64,000 bases of DNA from Typhlomys cinereus (taxonomy: Eukaryota; Chordata; Mammalia; Rodentia; Platacanthomyidae), in NCBI GenBank assembly GCA_023101885.1, contig JALPQD010000027.1, positions 1,992,845-2,056,844 on the forward strand. Direction: 5' to 3'. Of this stretch, positions 61,386 through 64,000 are shown piece by piece; the stretch's first letter is position 1; every line of letters starts with the position of its first letter. The translations under genes and the position numbers were made by a program. The notes beneath the pieces are model-generated. The model was given only the letters and a program-made list of their open reading frames with translations, was not told the DNA's origin and did no database searches.

Positions 61386-62422
61386 TATTTTTGATTGCAT
61401 TGATTGCCATTTTTAAAGAGGACTAAAGCTTTCATATATGTTCTTCACACATTCTCTTTTTAGCCTATTGTTATCAGACTTAGTCTACATAAAAATAGTC
61501 ATCTCAGGCATCCTCCTAAGCTCGGAAAAGGAACACAGTATAGCTATTTATTTCCATGTTGAGAGATATGTTGGCATCACTCAGCTGAATTCCCTCTCAT
61601 TTCTCTTTTACTATTTATTTTGATATAAGACTAAATTTTGTGGTACCTGCATCTCTGTACATATATCTATTCCCCCTTCATGATCCTGTAGTCGTGAGAG
61701 AACTTGGCATGCCTTCATGGTCTTTTAGGTTGAATCCTGTAGCTTGTAACTTTCTTAAATGTATCCATATCGTTCCCTGTCTTCCACATTCCCATGATGC
61801 CCCAGTTCTCAGTTATGCCAGATATTTTGACTATCTGTTACAGAAGGCATTCTTTGCATTTATTATTTGGGCAGTTCTAAAAAAACTTAGAGGGTCATCC
61901 CCACCTCAGAGTGAGCTTGCCCAGAGCAACAGAGCCCGCCACCATCTCAGCTGTCATGTTTTGGGTGCTTAAGCTCTGCAGACAGACGGGCTCCAGATGT
62001 GTCCCTGGGGCTCCTGGAAGGACACCAGAACCCAGACAATGGAGCAGAGATAATAATTCCCAAGGCTGACTTCCAGCTCCGCACTGAGCTCTGGGGCCGG
62101 GAGAAGAGCACTTCGCTTCCTTCTGCCTTTTTTTCCTGGGTGCGGTTAGTGTGCAATCATGACAGTCACAAATTTTATAAAATACTGCCTGTCCTTCAGA
62201 TGAAGGCTCACTCATTTTTAAGGAACACAGGGAAAGACAGTCAAGTATAATCCGTGGCTGGTCGCCTCTCAGCACCCATTTGGTATTCAAGATGGTATTC
62301 TGAACCAACATAACTGTGGGAGTCATTTGAGTGGTCAGGACAGCCCCACTTCCCAAGGGTATTGTTCACAGTGAACTCCCTTACTTCAATCACTTTTTAA
62401 ATTCCTTTGTCTCTGTTTTCAG

Positions 62423-62523
62423 TCGCTCGCAAAAAAAAATGCAGATGGTTTCAAATATCTCCTTCTTCGCCATGTTTGTGATGTACTTCCTGACTGCCAT
62501 CTTCGGCTACTTGACATTCTATG
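62423..62523 (+). CDS. SLC38A1: SLC38A1 coding exon 11: TM7 (res. 299-333); last exon in window
   Basis: 101-nt exon that completes Asp299 and encodes RSQKKMQMVSNISFFAMFVM then YFLTAIFGYLTFY, with one base left over. It holds the cytosolic RSQKKM segment and TM7 (about 308-330). A run of nine A at 62431-62439 codes QKKM and is in frame. Acceptor tctgttttcag, donor gtaagt. The remaining roughly 150 residues (TM8-TM11 and the extracellular C-terminus) must lie to the right of the window. Confidence 0.96.
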
Positions 62524-62629
62524 GTAAGTGACTTCTGCCCCTCTCTACCTGTTTGTATTTGTAAATAAGTTGTTAAAACTCAGCTCCAAAATAACGTCAA
62601 GGCCAGAGTTTGTGACTTAGTTTTGTAAA

Positions 62630-63395
62630 TTCATTTCCAAAATAAATTCCTAATCCAAACAATTTAAGGAAACCAGGGGATTTTTATTCCAACTAGTTTT
62701 GCAGGTTACAGTGGCAGAAGTCACCCTAACAGAAGCCAAGGGAACTGACCACACCACATCCAAAGTCAAGAGCAGAGGGGGGAAGGGGGAAGAAAGCAAG
62801 TCCAGCTCACCAGAATGCTAGCCACTCCTTTCCATCTTCTCCCCCTGCATTGTGACAATTACCTGCAGATGTCAGCTTGAATCTTCAAAGCTGAGCCTTT
62901 AGACATACCAATGAGGACTTCTGTAGTTAAGGCATGTCTCTTGGGCATGCCTAGAAATTGTCTTCACTACATAACTGATGTGGGAAAACCCAGCCCATAG
63001 TAAAGGATCTCTTGCTTGGATCAGATGGTTATGATGGAAAGATGGTTCATTATTGGGCAGACTTGCTCTCTCTCCATCGTTGACTTTGGATATGGTGTAT
63101 GGCAAGTGCCTTCAAATCCCTCTGGTAAGTCTCCTGCCATCATGATCAACTGTAACCTGAAATCGTCATCTGGAATAAAAATTTCCCTGTTTACTTGAAA
63201 AGTTTGGATCATGTATTTATTATAGCAATGGAATATGAAGATAATACACCCACCCAGTATGAGCTAGGTCTTTCCTCGTCAGTTATTCAATCAAAACAGT
63301 CCCCCGCTGGCTTGCCCCGAGGCCTACCTTCGCTAAATAATTCTTCATAGGTGTGTCCCGATGTCAGGTTGACAACTGAGACTAACCTAACTACC
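62630..63395 (-). repeat. LTR-like element interrupted by another insertion
   Basis: 62630-62885 and 63245-63395 look like the two halves of a related LTR-like repeat (gggaactgaccacaccacat ... caggttgacaactgag). 62890-63240 between them has ggaataaaaatttccc then tgtatttattatagcaatgg and may be another LTR-like insert on the plus strand. Tentative. Confidence 0.35.
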
Positions 63396-63527
63396 ACAGA
63401 ATACAACAAAACTGTCAGTTGGGTTTTCTGTCTGATTGGTTTTCGATGGTTCATTTTTCATGTTTATACATACTATATAATAGAACAATTACCAAAATGT
63501 TATACTGTAATTTTTTCTCTGTAAGAA

Positions 63528-63830
63528 AAGTTTGGGCAAGGAGATGACTCAGGAGTTAAATTCTTTGCCTCACAAGCAAAAGGACCTGAATTCAAATCTG
63601 CAGATCCCACGTAAAAATGCTAGACTGATATAGCCCTGAAAGACAGAGCCTCGGAAACCCCAGAGCAAAGCAATAAGGAGACAGAGCAATCCAGGATGAT
63701 TCCTGAAGTCATCTTTGGGTTTCCACAGGCACACACACTCAAGCGTTTTCTTATATGTACTTACACACAGACGTACACATGTACATGCATACTCACACAT
63801 GCACACACAAAGAAAAAAGAAAAAGACAAG
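63528..63830 (+). repeat. SINE, subfamily B
   Basis: Head tttgggcaaggagatgactc, agagcctcggaaaccccaga, CA-rich tail. Confidence 0.8.
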
Positions 63831-64000
63831 TTGCATCTTAGAAGCATACCAGCTTTACAGGGGAAAGTTTAGATTACAGAGAATTCTTTCCTAAATTCAT
63901 TCCTAATTGACACTGTGAATTGGGTCAGATTCCATGAATAGAAGAGAGGCAGAGTCGGATGCCGAGAGTGAGAAAGCGAGTGCTACACTCCTGATGCTTC

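Larger units (their letters stand above)
60924..62422 (+). other. SLC38A1: SLC38A1 intron after coding exon 10 (1.5 kb)
   Basis: GT-AG intron. A pure 47-bp TG tract heads a minus-strand SINE fragment (61205-61385). The rest (61390-62400) appears unique; 61640-61972 (+) and 61895-62356 (-) are open by chance, with no recognisable protein. Confidence 0.9.
62524..64000 (+). other. SLC38A1: SLC38A1 intron after coding exon 11 (left part only)
   Basis: Starts with gtaagt and runs off the window. It contains LTR-like material (62630-63395) and a SINE (63528-63830). No further exon is recognised before 64000. Confidence 0.85.

Noticed and set aside
61895..62356. 153-codon minus-strand open frame beside coding exon 11
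   Set aside because: Composition looks random, it lies antisense within an intron, and no known protein resemblance is seen.

Overview
The window is mammalian genomic DNA, almost certainly from a mouse-related (muroid-type) rodent. Its introns are full of B1, B2/B3-like and B4-like SINEs, L1 3' ends with the rodent G-rich tract, solo LTR-like repeats and long CA/TG microsatellites. The dominant tRNA-derived SINE subfamilies differ from the house-mouse B2 consensus as I remember it, so I would not call it Mus or Rattus. The species is undetermined.

One protein-coding gene is visible, on the + strand: SLC38A1 (SNAT1, SAT1, ATA1), a sodium-coupled neutral amino acid (glutamine) transporter of system A. 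Eleven coding exons can be read from the start codon at 19190 to 62523. All have GT-AG borders and compatible phases, and together they give 997 coding nt (332 codons plus 1 nt) with no stop. They encode the cytosolic N-terminus, transmembrane segments 1 to about 7 and the large glycosylated extracellular loop. The rest of the protein (about 150 residues) lies past the right edge, so the gene is partial here but looks intact and functional.

Layout: 1-19114 holds no coding exon and is probably intron 1 or upstream DNA, made of repeats and some unique sequence. Coding exon 1, with part of the 5' UTR, is at 19115-19311. A 10.6-kb intron follows, then coding exons 2 and 3 at 29877-30381. Next is a 22.7-kb intron that splits the TM1 and TM2 coding exons and is packed with L1, LTR and SINE insertions. 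Coding exons 4 to 11 then cluster in 53057-62523 with short introns. The last 1.5 kb is intron.

No second gene, RNA gene, CpG-rich promoter or novel system was found. The most informative non-coding structure is nested transposition. L1 3' ends sit inside older SINEs, one with a perfect 15-bp target duplication. A roughly 414-bp LTR-like family occurs about ten times, mostly antisense to SLC38A1; one copy lies inside a SINE and has a perfect 5-bp duplication. Repeat family names are pattern-based recollection, not a database search.
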